From Candidatus Woesearchaeota archaeon (GTDB lineage Archaea; Nanobdellota; Nanobdellia; Woesearchaeales; WJIZ01): a DNA stretch of 38,407 nucleotides. Numbering within the stretch: the stretch's first letter is position 1; every line of letters begins with the position of its first letter. Position numbers and translations under genes: made by a program. Below the pieces are notes generated by a model. The model saw only the letters and a program-made list of their open reading frames with translations, was not told where the DNA came from and did not search any database. Positions 30,736 to 38,407 of this stretch are shown here, piece by piece. The stretch is taken from positions 1-38,407 of the forward strand of contig JAGVXW010000016.1 in NCBI GenBank assembly GCA_018303575.1, written 5' to 3'.

Positions 30736-32691
30736 TTACTCTATGCGATGCTTCAGCAATTCATCTACGACAGTTGGGTCCGCGAGCGTGGTTGTGTTGC
30801 CGACATCCGCGGCGCCCTCGGCGATCGCCTTGAGGATGCGGCGCATGATCTTTCCCGAGCGCGTCTTCGGGAGGCCGTCGGCGAACTGGATGTAATCGGG
30901 CTTGGCGATCGGGCCCATGGTGGTGGAGACATGCTGGATGAGCTCCTGCTTGAGCTGGTCTGTGCCTTGGATGCCGTGCTTGAGGGTGACGAACGCGTAG
31001 AGGCACTGGCCCTTGATCTGGTGGGGCCTGCCGACGACTCCCGCTTCCGCGACGCTCGGGTGGCTGACAAGGGCGCTCTCCACCTCTGCGGTGCCGATGC
31101 GGTGGCCACTCACTTTGATGACGTCATCGATGCGGCCCATGAGCCAGATGTCGCCGTCCTTGTCTATCCTGGCTGCGTCTTCTGTGAAATACTCTCCCTT
31201 GTATTTCTCCCAATAGGTTTCGATATATCTCTCGTGATTGCCCCAGACCGTGCGCATCAAGCCAGGCCAAGGATGAGTGATAGCGAGATAGCCGCCCTCG
31301 TCGCGCTTGGCGAGATTGCCTTCCTCGTTATAGACGACGGGCCTGATGCCGAAAAAGGGCCTGGAGACGGAGCCGGGCTTGAGCGTCATGGCTCCGGGCA
31401 AGGGCGAGATCAGGATGCCGCCCGTTTCCGTCTGCCACCACGTGTCGACGATGGGGCACTTGCTGTTGCCAATCGTGCTGTAATACCACATCCACGCTTC
31501 AGGATTGATGGGCTCTCCCACAGTGCCGAGGAGGCGGAGGCTCGAGAGATTGTGCTTTTTTACAGGAGCGTCGCCGAAGCGCATGAGCGCGCGGATGGCT
31601 GTGGGGGCTGTGTAGAAAACCGTGACCTTGAATTTCTCGATGACGTGCCAGAAGCGGTCATTGTCCGGATATGTGGGCACGCCTTCGAACATCAAGACCG
31701 TGGCTCCGTTGGACAGGGGGCCATATACAATATAGCTGTGGCCCGTGATCCAGCCGACATCAGCAGTGCACCAGAAGATGTCGGAATCCTTGTAATCAAA
31801 GATATCCCGGAAGGTGAGATGGACATAGACGAGATAGCCGCCTGTTGTGTGGAGGGCGCCTTTCGGCTTTCCGGTTGTGCCTGAAGTGTAGAGGATGAAG
31901 AGCGGGTCTTCGGCGTCCATGTGTTCGGGCTCGCAAATATCGGAGATTCCGCACATTTCCTCGTGCCAGAAGGAGTCCCTGCCTTTTCTCATCGCCGCGC
32001 TGTTCTTCACGTGCTGGACGACGATGACATTCTTGATGCTCGGGCAGTCTTTGATGGCTATATCCGCCATCTCTTTCAGATTGATGTCCTTTCCCGAGCG
32101 CCGGCTGCCGTCAGCGGTGACAAGAATCTCGGCTTGCGAATCCTGGATGCGGTCTTTCAATGCCGCGCTCGAGAAGCCGGCGAAGACGACGCTGTGGATC
32201 GCTCCTATCCTGGTGCAGGCGAGCATGGCGATGGCCGCCTCGGGGATCATGGGAAGATAAACGCAGACACGATCGCCTTTCCTGAACCCTTTTTTCTTCA
32301 GGACATTGGCGAACTTGCACACCTCTTGGTGGAGCTGGCGGTAGGTGAGCATTCTCACTTCCTGTTCCGGCTCTCCCTGCCAGATGATTGCCACTTTTTC
32401 AGGATGTGCTTCGAGATGGCGGTCGAGGCAGTTGTCCGAGACGTTCAGCTTTCCAGCCTTGAACCAGGTGAACCTGCAGGCTTCCCTGTCCCAGTCAAAA
32501 ACCGAGTCCCAGCCCTTGAACCAGCGCAAGAGTTCCGCTTGCTTGGCCCAGAATTGCTCGGGATGGCGGATGGACTCCTCGTAAAGAGAATTGTATTCCG
32601 CTATGCTCTTGATGCGCGCCTTCGCCTTAAATGCTTGTGGAGGAGGGAAGCGCCTTTCCTCCTCGTGAATGTGCAGAATTGCCGGATCCAT
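30736..32691 (-). CDS. acs: Acetyl-CoA synthetase, AMP-forming
   Basis: Activates acetate to acetyl-CoA with release of AMP and PPi in the cytoplasm. The 651-residue product is full length. It has the Acs N-terminal region, the ATP loop YTSGTTGKPKGALH at 268-281, ADVGWITGHSYIVYGPLSNG, the acetate-pocket Trp region DTWWQTETGG, the hinge and SGHRIGTAEVES, and catalytic K614 in KTRSGKIMRR, the lysine controlled by acetylation in bacteria. ATG 32691 follows a TATA box by about 41 nt. The next operon product, a PPi-driven pump, can use its by-product. Confidence 0.96.
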   Translation of the reverse strand: MDPAILHIHEEERRFPPPQAFKAKARIKSIAEYNSLYEESIRHPEQFWAKQAELLRWFKGWDSVFDWDREACRFTWFKAGKLNVSDNCLDRHLEAHPEKVAIIWQGEPEQEVRMLTYRQLHQEVCKFANVLKKKGFRKGDRVCVYLPMIPEAAIAMLACTRIGAIHSVVFAGFSSAALKDRIQDSQAEILVTADGSRRSGKDINLKEMADIAIKDCPSIKNVIVVQHVKNSAAMRKGRDSFWHEEMCGISDICEPEHMDAEDPLFILYTSGTTGKPKGALHTTGGYLVYVHLTFRDIFDYKDSDIFWCTADVGWITGHSYIVYGPLSNGATVLMFEGVPTYPDNDRFWHVIEKFKVTVFYTAPTAIRALMRFGDAPVKKHNLSSLRLLGTVGEPINPEAWMWYYSTIGNSKCPIVDTWWQTETGGILISPLPGAMTLKPGSVSRPFFGIRPVVYNEEGNLAKRDEGGYLAITHPWPGLMRTVWGNHERYIETYWEKYKGEYFTEDAARIDKDGDIWLMGRIDDVIKVSGHRIGTAEVESALVSHPSVAEAGVVGRPHQIKGQCLYAFVTLKHGIQGTDQLKQELIQHVSTTMGPIAKPDYIQFADGLPKTRSGKIMRRILKAIAEGAADVGNTTTLADPTVVDELLKHRIE

Positions 32692-32727
32692 GCTGCCTCT
32701 TTTTCCCCGTGGCTTATGGGTGAGGAG

Positions 32728-32737
32728 ATTATAAGGA
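32728..32737 (-). promoter_or_regulatory. TATA box for acs
   Basis: Minus-strand CCTTATAATC is about 41 nt before ATG 32691, giving a leader of about 15 nt. It lies immediately after the Pelota stop. Confidence 0.55.
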
Positions 32738-32753
32738 TTGCGATTTCATAAAA

Positions 32754-33797
32754 CTAGAATATCTTGTATCTCAACATCGCCGCTATCCCTCCCAAGCCAT
32801 CCAAGCGCTTCCCGGCGTCATTCTTGGAGGAGATGACGTGGATTGCGGCTTTCTGGCTGTCCGCGGTTTTCAATAGCGACTCAATGGGCTGGAAAGCTGC
32901 ATCCTGGCGCTTCATTTGGATGAAGCCGTCGGTAATCAAGAGCTGTTCCGCGGCCCCGGATTGGACGGATCTCGCGACCTCCTTTTCTCCATACGCGGCC
33001 TTGCCTGAGACCGCGATTTCCTTTAGCAAAGCTTCGACGAGCTTGAGCTCTTTCGCTGTCCTGTCTGCCGAGAGTGCTGTCTTGACTTCCTCTCTCTTGA
33101 GCACCTCATCGATCGCCTCCTTTCCGACAGAAGAGCAGGTTGCCAGCACGATGGATTTTTTTCTTGCCTGCGGAACCACTTTCATCAGCTCTTCTTTCCA
33201 GAACGCGGGGGAGGCGATGACGAGGACAGAAGGCTTGATTCGGTCGGCGACCTCAAAGAGCTTGGCCGCGATCTCCTCATAGAAGTTTGATGTTTGGCCA
33301 GAATCCATTCCCTTCTTCGCTACCTTCCCTTCAAGATGGGCGATAACCTCATAGCCGTATTTCTTCGTCGCCGCGAGATAGGCCTCTTCGCGATCGTGGA
33401 CAAGGATGAGGATGGGAGCGTGCTGCTGGGCACAGGCCTCTTCTAACTTCTCCTTCTGGTAGGAGAGCCAATGCTCCTTTTCAAGCGTGAAATCGACGTG
33501 CGGCTCCAGAATGAAGCTATGATGCTCGCCGTGGGACAAATCTTCCGGGCCTTCCACGACCCTGCCCAGGACGCGGAGCGTGTCCCCCCATTCCAGCTTC
33601 TCCACCTGGATCTTGATGAAAACCGGGATTTTAGCCGCCTTCTGGGTGCGGTCTTCCTGCGTGCCTACTTTCATCTTGCGGAGCGTCTTGCCGGACACGA
33701 AATCTCCCGAGTCTATGATCTGGCTCAGGTACCAAAGATCATCCTGGGTCTCCACCATCAGATGGAACTTCCCGCGCTCTGAGGACAGCTTTTTCAT
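32754..33797 (-). CDS. pelA: mRNA surveillance protein Pelota (Dom34)
   Basis: Ribosome-rescue factor that enters the A site of stalled ribosomes with aEF1A and recruits ABCE1. The 347-residue product has the N-terminal Sm-like domain (about 1-125; FHLMVETQDDLWYLSQIIDS, GDTLRVLGRVVEGPEDLSHG), the central eRF1-like domain (about 128-250) and the eRF1_3-like C-terminal domain ending GGIAAMLRYKIF. Start ATG 33797 has a TATA box about 27 nt upstream, so the mRNA should be leaderless. No GGQ motif, as expected for Pelota. Confidence 0.95.
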   Translation of the reverse strand: MKKLSSERGKFHLMVETQDDLWYLSQIIDSGDFVSGKTLRKMKVGTQEDRTQKAAKIPVFIKIQVEKLEWGDTLRVLGRVVEGPEDLSHGEHHSFILEPHVDFTLEKEHWLSYQKEKLEEACAQQHAPILILVHDREEAYLAATKKYGYEVIAHLEGKVAKKGMDSGQTSNFYEEIAAKLFEVADRIKPSVLVIASPAFWKEELMKVVPQARKKSIVLATCSSVGKEAIDEVLKREEVKTALSADRTAKELKLVEALLKEIAVSGKAAYGEKEVARSVQSGAAEQLLITDGFIQMKRQDAAFQPIESLLKTADSQKAAIHVISSKNDAGKRLDGLGGIAAMLRYKIF

Positions 33798-33818
33798 ATG
33801 GGTTTGAGCTTGAACTTG

Positions 33819-33830
33819 TTATTTAAAAGT
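33819..33830 (-). promoter_or_regulatory. TATA box for pelA
   Basis: Minus-strand ACTTTTAAATAA lies about 27 nt before ATG 33797, the leaderless spacing. Confidence 0.6.
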
Positions 33831-33869
33831 ATCTTCGATGCAATTTCTGGATTAACTGCTTAGGCATAA

Positions 33870-33879
33870 CATTTAAATA
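33870..33879 (+). promoter_or_regulatory. TATA box for the envelope cluster
   Basis: CATTTAAATA lies about 45 nt before ATG 33919. The resulting leader of about 20 nt carries GGTGAT (33910-33915), complementary to the 16S rRNA 3' end. Confidence 0.6.
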
Positions 33880-33918
33880 GTCTCCCGCTCAGGTTGACGA
33901 CAAGACTTCGGTGATGCC

Positions 33919-35079
33919 ATGCGAAAAGCAGCCATGAATGCCACTATTCTCATCGCCGTGATCTCAGCGCTCATCATCCTCTACATCCTGTTTCTCCCGA
34001 GCGAAGAGAGATTGGATATCATCGGCGAGAACGAAAGCAGCCGTGATTTCGGGCCTGACAAGGAGGATGTGCTCCTGGAGGACACGAGCGTCATCATGGA
34101 GCACTTCGCCGAGGACGAGATTGAGCATACGCTGCCCAGCCTGACGCTGTACAGCATCACCACAGCCAGCACGGTGAAGGAAGTGGCTTCCTTCTATGTC
34201 AAGAAGACGCTGTTCAGCGAGCAGAAACGAGACATCGACTTTGAACTGGGCGAAGAGGCGCAGAACGTGCTGCTCAGCTTCTCCGTGCGGAAGGCGAAGG
34301 GCGATCTTATCGTTGAAGTGAACGGCAAGCAAGTGTGGAGCGGGCCGATTGAGAAAGTGAACGCAGATCCTATCCGCGTGCCAAAAGACGCGCTTTCGAG
34401 CCAGAATACCGTAACGTTCCGGGCCTCGAGCCCCGGCCTCGCCTTCTGGAGGACGCATGAATATTTGATTGAGAATTTCAAGGTGACCGCTGACTTGGTT
34501 GACACGAGCAGCCAGCGCGCCAAAGTGGACTTTGTTGTCGGCAAGGAAGAGGCGGGGCACATTGAAAAAGCTACTTTGCGCTTCGTGGCTGAATGCGAGA
34601 CCGGGAGAGTGGGGGTGCTGGACATCCTGATCAATGACAGGGGCGTCTACAGCTCTGTGCCGGACTGCGGAGTGCCCCGGCCCTTGGTGTTTGACTCCAA
34701 ACTGCTGATCGAGGGCGAGAACACGCTCGAGTTCAGGAGCACAAAGGGGAGATATGTATTGGATCAGCTCAAGATCACCACCAAGCTTGAGGAGATCCCG
34801 AGCTTCACGTATTTCTTCGACGTTGATTCTGACCAGTTCAAGGACATCCGCGAAGGCAGGAAAACGGCCAACTTCACGCTCTTCTTCACCGACGACAAGG
34901 AAGACAAGGCCGCGGAGATCATCATCAATGGCAGGAAAACTTTCATGACGCGGCATGAGGAGTTCGAGTGGAGCCTCATCCTCGACCGGTTCCTGGAGCA
35001 GGGCTCGAACAGCCTGAAGATCATCCCTGACACGCGGCTGGAAGTGAGGCGGCTCCAGGTTGTTCTGGATGACACGTAA
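33919..35079 (+). CDS. Membrane-anchored extracytoplasmic beta-rich protein (hypothetical)
   Basis: Not assigned to a characterised family. The 386 residues begin with an N-terminal TM anchor (about 8-27, NATILIAVISALIILYILFL) and continue as a large extracytoplasmic part. This part contains repeated beta-sandwich-like units with similar phrases (LLSFSVRKAKGDLIVEVNGK; ATLRFVAECETGRVGVLDIL; NFTLFFTDDKEDKAAEIIIN), each ending in a small NG turn, so three related domains are likely. It heads a cluster with a polytopic protein and a lipoprotein and may form a surface complex with them. Confidence 0.8.
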   Translation: MRKAAMNATILIAVISALIILYILFLPSEERLDIIGENESSRDFGPDKEDVLLEDTSVIMEHFAEDEIEHTLPSLTLYSITTASTVKEVASFYVKKTLFSEQKRDIDFELGEEAQNVLLSFSVRKAKGDLIVEVNGKQVWSGPIEKVNADPIRVPKDALSSQNTVTFRASSPGLAFWRTHEYLIENFKVTADLVDTSSQRAKVDFVVGKEEAGHIEKATLRFVAECETGRVGVLDILINDRGVYSSVPDCGVPRPLVFDSKLLIEGENTLEFRSTKGRYVLDQLKITTKLEEIPSFTYFFDVDSDQFKDIREGRKTANFTLFFTDDKEDKAAEIIINGRKTFMTRHEEFEWSLILDRFLEQGSNSLKIIPDTRLEVRRLQVVLDDT

Positions 35080-35093
35080 AAAAGAGGTGGCCT

Positions 35094-37163
35094 TTGGATA
35101 GGGCGCAACAGAGGGAGGCAGCAGCTAACGTTCTCGAGTCTGGAGTCGCAGGCCCTGAAGCCATTCCTGTGGGCATGGCGATGAAGGCATGGGGAGCGCG
35201 GAAATGGGAAGGCGCCAAAGCTTCTGCGCGCGACACTAAGGACCGCACTGTCGAAAGCGTGAGAGCGCTTCCGGGGAATGCGTGGGAGGGCATCAAGAGC
35301 CGCGCCTCGGATGCCATAGGCAAGAAATCCTGGGGGAACCTGGGCTTGCTCATGGTCGTTTTTGCTTTCATCATCAACATCTGGCTGGACACTTACTATA
35401 ACTTCGGCGGGTTTGACCTCACCAAGTATGGACAAATCAGCTCTCTAAGCGATCTTGCTGGGATTGCAAGCCTGTATTTCATCATCAAGGGCCCGATTCT
35501 GGTGATGCTCGCGTTAGTGGGGGCGTTCGTGCTCAACCGCGGACATGCCGGGCTGCGGCTTTTTGTCGCGATTGTTGCAGTGACCTACGGCCTCTCGCAG
35601 CTGCCTCTTATCGCGCAAGGCTACCTAGTGATGGCTGGCCTGGACATGCTCGTGTTCCTGGCATTCTGCATCCAGATGCTCACCAATCCCAGCCGCGAGG
35701 AATTCACTGAGAAGATGCTGTTCTGGATTCCTGTATACGGGCTCCTGACCATGAGCCTGGCCTCGGGGAACATGGGCGCTGTCATCCACCTCTCCTTCAT
35801 CATCGCCTTCTATCTTTTCCGCGGAAGGGCGTACAAACAGACAGATCGGGGGTTCCGGCTCAACTTCATCTATCTCGTGCTCTTCGACTTCTTCATCATG
35901 TGGGCACTGCAGTTTGCGCCGACGTACGGCTTTTTCCAGTGGACTGACATCCCGATCCTGCTCCTCGGCACGATGTTCATCGTGCAGATCTATGAGCCGA
36001 GCAAGCTCAGCGGCCTCCTGCTCTTTTTCGTCTGCCTTGGCCTGGTGTTCTCCTTCGGCTATGGCTACCTAGCCTATGCGGCTGGCGACGGAGGAGCGAT
36101 GAAAAGCATTGGTCTTGATGCCGATACCATGGCGCAGCGGTGGGCGATCGTGAACCCCGTCTCCTCCATCTCCAAGCTCGTCAGCGCGATGTATACTGGC
36201 ATCAACCGCAGCATCGCGATCGCGTCCGGGGACTCGTATACGGGAAGCGTGGACGAGAACGCGAAGAAGAAGCTGGGCGTATTTTTGGAGGATGTGGAGA
36301 AGAATCAAAAGCAGTTCACCCAGGGCGACAAGATCGTGCTCTTCGGCACGCTCACCGCTGAAAATCTCGTTGATGCACAGGGCAGGCCGCAGAAGCCGTT
36401 CATGGTGCATACAACGTGCGTCGCCTATAATCTCAAAGGTGAGCCATTTTACGGTGTGATCTACCCCCATGCCGACTTTCAAGTGGAGCAGTATCTTGTT
36501 GAGACGGTGCAGTGCAGCTTCGATCCTGAAAAAGAGATCCCGCTTCCTCCGGGAAGGTATGAGTTGGCCATCCGGGCTGATTTCGAGTTCCTGAGCGAGG
36601 CGTATCTCAAGCGCTACTTCGTCTCAAAGGAACGGGTGGATGCGCTCCGGAGGCAGCGGCAGATCGAGAAGGACGAGGACATCCTCACGCTCAACGGCAT
36701 CTCCGACACCAGGCCAGAGGCGGAGAGCAGCGCCGGGCCGGTGAAGATCAAGGCGAGCGACCGCATCCCTGCTGTCCTGAAGCTCGGCAACGACTCCACC
36801 ATCCTTTATTTCGGCCTCCTGCTCGAGAATGCCTGGAAGGGCGCGATCCAGAACATCACCGAAGTGAGGATCTCCGTGCCTGAAGGCATTGAAATAGAGA
36901 ACTGCGCGCCCTATGAGATCGGCGGGCGGGAAGACCTTCCTGAGGAGAGATACAGTGTTTACAGCATCGCGCCGCGCACCGGGGCGCAGACCGCATATAC
37001 CACCGTGCCCTGCTACCTCAATCTTCCATCGAGCAACGGCCTGCTGCTCGACCAGGGGGAGGTCACGACGCGCTATTTCCGGATAGCGGCGCTCTACAAT
37101 TACACGCTTGAGCAGAGATTCATGATGCGCGTGCTCGAGCCTTCTGCGCCGGTGAGTCCATGA
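35094..37163 (+). CDS. Polytopic membrane protein with soluble C-terminal region (hypothetical)
   Basis: Function unknown. The 689-residue product has a charged N-terminus (1-78), then about nine hydrophobic segments between residues 82 and 328, and a large soluble C-terminal part (about 335-689). The latter has a beta-rich domain (DKIVLFGTLTAENLVDAQGR) and a last domain (NDSTILYFGLLLENAWKGAI). It starts at TTG 35094, supported by AGAGGTGG at 35083-35090 with good spacing. The last base triplet overlaps the lipoprotein start (ATGA), so the two are coupled. Confidence 0.8.
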   Translation: MDRAQQREAAANVLESGVAGPEAIPVGMAMKAWGARKWEGAKASARDTKDRTVESVRALPGNAWEGIKSRASDAIGKKSWGNLGLLMVVFAFIINIWLDTYYNFGGFDLTKYGQISSLSDLAGIASLYFIIKGPILVMLALVGAFVLNRGHAGLRLFVAIVAVTYGLSQLPLIAQGYLVMAGLDMLVFLAFCIQMLTNPSREEFTEKMLFWIPVYGLLTMSLASGNMGAVIHLSFIIAFYLFRGRAYKQTDRGFRLNFIYLVLFDFFIMWALQFAPTYGFFQWTDIPILLLGTMFIVQIYEPSKLSGLLLFFVCLGLVFSFGYGYLAYAAGDGGAMKSIGLDADTMAQRWAIVNPVSSISKLVSAMYTGINRSIAIASGDSYTGSVDENAKKKLGVFLEDVEKNQKQFTQGDKIVLFGTLTAENLVDAQGRPQKPFMVHTTCVAYNLKGEPFYGVIYPHADFQVEQYLVETVQCSFDPEKEIPLPPGRYELAIRADFEFLSEAYLKRYFVSKERVDALRRQRQIEKDEDILTLNGISDTRPEAESSAGPVKIKASDRIPAVLKLGNDSTILYFGLLLENAWKGAIQNITEVRISVPEGIEIENCAPYEIGGREDLPEERYSVYSIAPRTGAQTAYTTVPCYLNLPSSNGLLLDQGEVTTRYFRIAALYNYTLEQRFMMRVLEPSAPVSP

Positions 37164-38128
37164 AATGGATTCTCTTCCTCTCCTTGCTGCTGCTCACGGC
37201 CTGCATAGATGCCGGAACCACTTCCGACGAAAAGCTGCATACGGGCACTGAAGGGATTGTGCTGAACTTTCCTGAGGACGGCCTGACTGAGGAGATCGTC
37301 GAGGGGGAGCGCTTTGTGATTCCGCTCATCCTTGAGAACAAAGGGGCGGCTGACGTGAGCAGGGACGCGCCGGCTGTGCTGCAGTTGTCGCTTGAGCCTG
37401 ACGTGATGATCTTCTCATTATGGGACATCACGCCAGAGATGCGCGAATCCGGACAGAGCGTACTGTTCCCTTTGAACGGGAAAGCGCTGGCGACGATCGC
37501 CGGCGAAAAGACGCGGCTCCGAGCTTTGCTTCAGGCCAAGCCCATTGACCCGACGCTTAATAAGATAGAGACGCGGGTGCTGTTCTCGGCCTGCTATCCT
37601 TATCTGACCCAGCTTGAGGAGCAAACCTGCATCGATCCCAAGCCGGATAGCTTAATCAGAAAGAGTTGCACTCCTGAGACTCTTGAGAGCGATGAGGGGC
37701 AGGGCGCGCCTGTGGCAATCACGGAAGTGAAGCAGACCATGCTTCCAGGGGACCATCCTGACGACGTGCGTGTGCAGTTCCTGATCACCGCGAAGAACGC
37801 CGGAGAAGGGGTTTTGCTGCACCATGAAGATTATCCTTTGGCCTGCCTCGGAAGGGACGGCTCGAAGAAGCCGGGGATTTATGTGACCAAGGTCGCGTTT
37901 TCCGACTTTTCCTTCATTGAAGGCAAGGGCGGGGACATCGAATGCAACCCCCAGCCCATGCGAGAGATCGAGGACGGCTTCGAGACGCGATGCACGCTGA
38001 ATAATGGCATCCCCCGGAGCACGCCAGCTTTTACGACTCCGCTCAGCATTGAACTGCGCTATGGATATAGAGAGACGATCTCGCACGAATTGAGCATCTT
38101 AAGCGCGACGGCGGAAAGGGATTCGTAG
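37160..38128 (+). CDS. Putative lipoprotein (hypothetical)
   Basis: A short signal peptide with lipobox LLTAC puts the lipidated Cys at residue 15 (MKWILFLSLLLLTAC), so the protein is predicted to be anchored on the outer face of the membrane. The mature 308 residues contain two beta-sandwich-like stretches (FVIPLILENKGAADVSRDAP; RVQFLITAKNAGEGVLLHHE) typical of CARDB/COG1361-like adhesive or binding domains, and several Cys that could form disulfides. Third gene of the envelope cluster, ATGA-coupled to the polytopic protein. Confidence 0.8.
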   Translation: MKWILFLSLLLLTACIDAGTTSDEKLHTGTEGIVLNFPEDGLTEEIVEGERFVIPLILENKGAADVSRDAPAVLQLSLEPDVMIFSLWDITPEMRESGQSVLFPLNGKALATIAGEKTRLRALLQAKPIDPTLNKIETRVLFSACYPYLTQLEEQTCIDPKPDSLIRKSCTPETLESDEGQGAPVAITEVKQTMLPGDHPDDVRVQFLITAKNAGEGVLLHHEDYPLACLGRDGSKKPGIYVTKVAFSDFSFIEGKGGDIECNPQPMREIEDGFETRCTLNNGIPRSTPAFTTPLSIELRYGYRETISHELSILSATAERDS

Positions 38129-38149
38129 TCAAAGATTTCTTATTTGATG

Positions 38150-38235
38150 TAGCGCCGGCAGTGGCGGTGCGACGGCTTTTTCTATGAAAAAGCCTACTCA
38201 GGCAAAGCCTTCGCCGCACGCCAGAGCCGGCGCTA
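38150..38235. repeat. Long imperfect inverted repeat after the envelope cluster
   Basis: TAGCGCCGGC-type arms (38150-38159 and 38226-38235) are perfect 10-nt complements, and the sequence inside them pairs imperfectly for much of its length. At the centre GGCTTTTTC (38174-38182) and GAAAAAGCC (38186-38194) form a perfect 9-bp stem with a 3-nt loop. The whole could fold as one long hairpin. Possible roles are transcript end of the cluster or a small palindromic mobile repeat (MITE/REP-like). Confidence 0.6.
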
Positions 38236-38305
38236 TGCTCGACGCACGTATCCTCATAATTTTTGCAACGATATACCCCCTATGCGTCTCGTAATAAGCG
38301 AGCGC

Positions 38306-38314
38306 ATTTATACT
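38306..38314 (+). promoter_or_regulatory. Possible TATA box in the terminal non-coding stretch
   Basis: GCATTTATACT-type sequence (TATA core 38306-38314) about 25 nt upstream of the 38332 inverted repeat could start a transcript running out of the window. Weak without a downstream gene in view. Confidence 0.3.
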
Positions 38315-38331
38315 CACGGACAAAAATAATT

Positions 38332-38378
38332 ATAGCAAATCGCAGAAATAATCGAACTTTTTGCCTGCGATTTGCTAT
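38332..38378. repeat. Perfect 14-bp inverted repeat
   Basis: ATAGCAAATCGCAG (38332-38345) and CTGCGATTTGCTAT (38365-38378) are exact reverse complements with a 19-nt spacer. No ORF covers it. It could be an operator, the foot of a structured RNA or the end of a mobile element. The 38129-38407 stretch shows no recognisable gene. Confidence 0.65.
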
Positions 38379-38407
38379 TCTAGCGAATCCTCGACCGTAG
38401 GGAGAGG

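Noticed and set aside
30378..30833. + strand 151-codon frame opposite the 168-aa hypothetical gene
   Set aside because: It runs into the antisense of acs and lacks a promoter or ribosome-binding site; the minus frame has a well placed TATA box.
30748..31884. Long + strand open frame of 378 codons opposite acs
   Set aside because: It lies wholly antisense to a full-length acs with every family motif, and its sequence is Asp/Ala/Val-rich as expected for a GC-rich antisense frame.
33964..34956. 330-codon minus-strand frame over the first envelope gene
   Set aside because: The + strand frame has a TM anchor, repeated domain phrases, TATA and ribosome-binding site; the minus frame has none and is a compositional shadow.
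1..38407. CRISPR arrays, tRNA or rRNA genes
   Set aside because: No spaced direct repeats of CRISPR size and no convincing tRNA cloverleaf or rRNA sequence were seen on either strand by eye.

Overview
This window comes from an archaeon. The evidence is a ribosomal protein superoperon in archaeal order containing archaeal/eukaryal-only proteins (S4e, L32e, L19e, L34e, L14e), aIF1 and an RNase P protein gene inside it, an archaeal-type SecY followed by a DUF106/EMC3-like membrane protein, archaeal PheS/PheT, Pelota and a TrmB regulator. TATA boxes lie about 25-27 nt before many first genes, implying leaderless transcripts. By eye the bulk of the window is moderately GC-rich. The three-gene surface cluster at the right end resembles clusters I associate with DPANN-type archaea (Woesearchaeota and relatives), but I cannot prove the lineage from sequence alone.

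Layout: 2-399 holds the tail of a probable transposase abutting a headless methyltransferase (decayed mobile-element junction). 598-14872 is one long + strand operon: L3, L4, L23, L2, S19, L22, S3, L29, aIF1, Rnp1, S17, L14, L24, S4e, L5, S14, S8, L6, L32e, L19e, L18, S5, L30, L15, SecY and a DUF106 insertase-like protein, mostly joined by 1-4 nt stop/start overlaps. L34e and L14e follow from their own promoter. adk and cmk, often found between secY and L14e in archaea, are missing. 15758-18900 (- strand) is pheS-pheT. 19015-21717 is a P-type cation ATPase with an altered transmembrane ion site.

21720-24207 is a more AT-rich accessory patch. A divergent promoter region (22950-23145) separates a - strand gene (frameshifted at a homopolymer) with small ORFs downstream from a + strand three-gene cassette: two tiny proteins and a caspase/CHAT-like cysteine peptidase with a visible His/Cys dyad. 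This is the best candidate for an undescribed system. 24221-27195 (- strand) is split transketolase (two subunits with a 59-codon ORF wedged between them by double ATGA overlaps), followed by a dehydroquinate-synthase-fold protein that has lost most of the family's catalytic residues. Then come a TrmB regulator, a membrane pyrophosphatase (one-base frameshift in this sequence), a small hypothetical, AMP-forming acetyl-CoA synthetase and Pelota (all - strand). Acs makes PPi and the membrane pyrophosphatase can recover its energy, so the neighbourhood is metabolically coherent.

33919-38128 (+ strand) is a three-gene envelope cluster: a single-pass anchored beta-rich protein, a polytopic membrane protein with a large soluble C-terminal part, and a lipoprotein. 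The last 280 nt contain two strong inverted repeats and a possible promoter but no recognisable gene.
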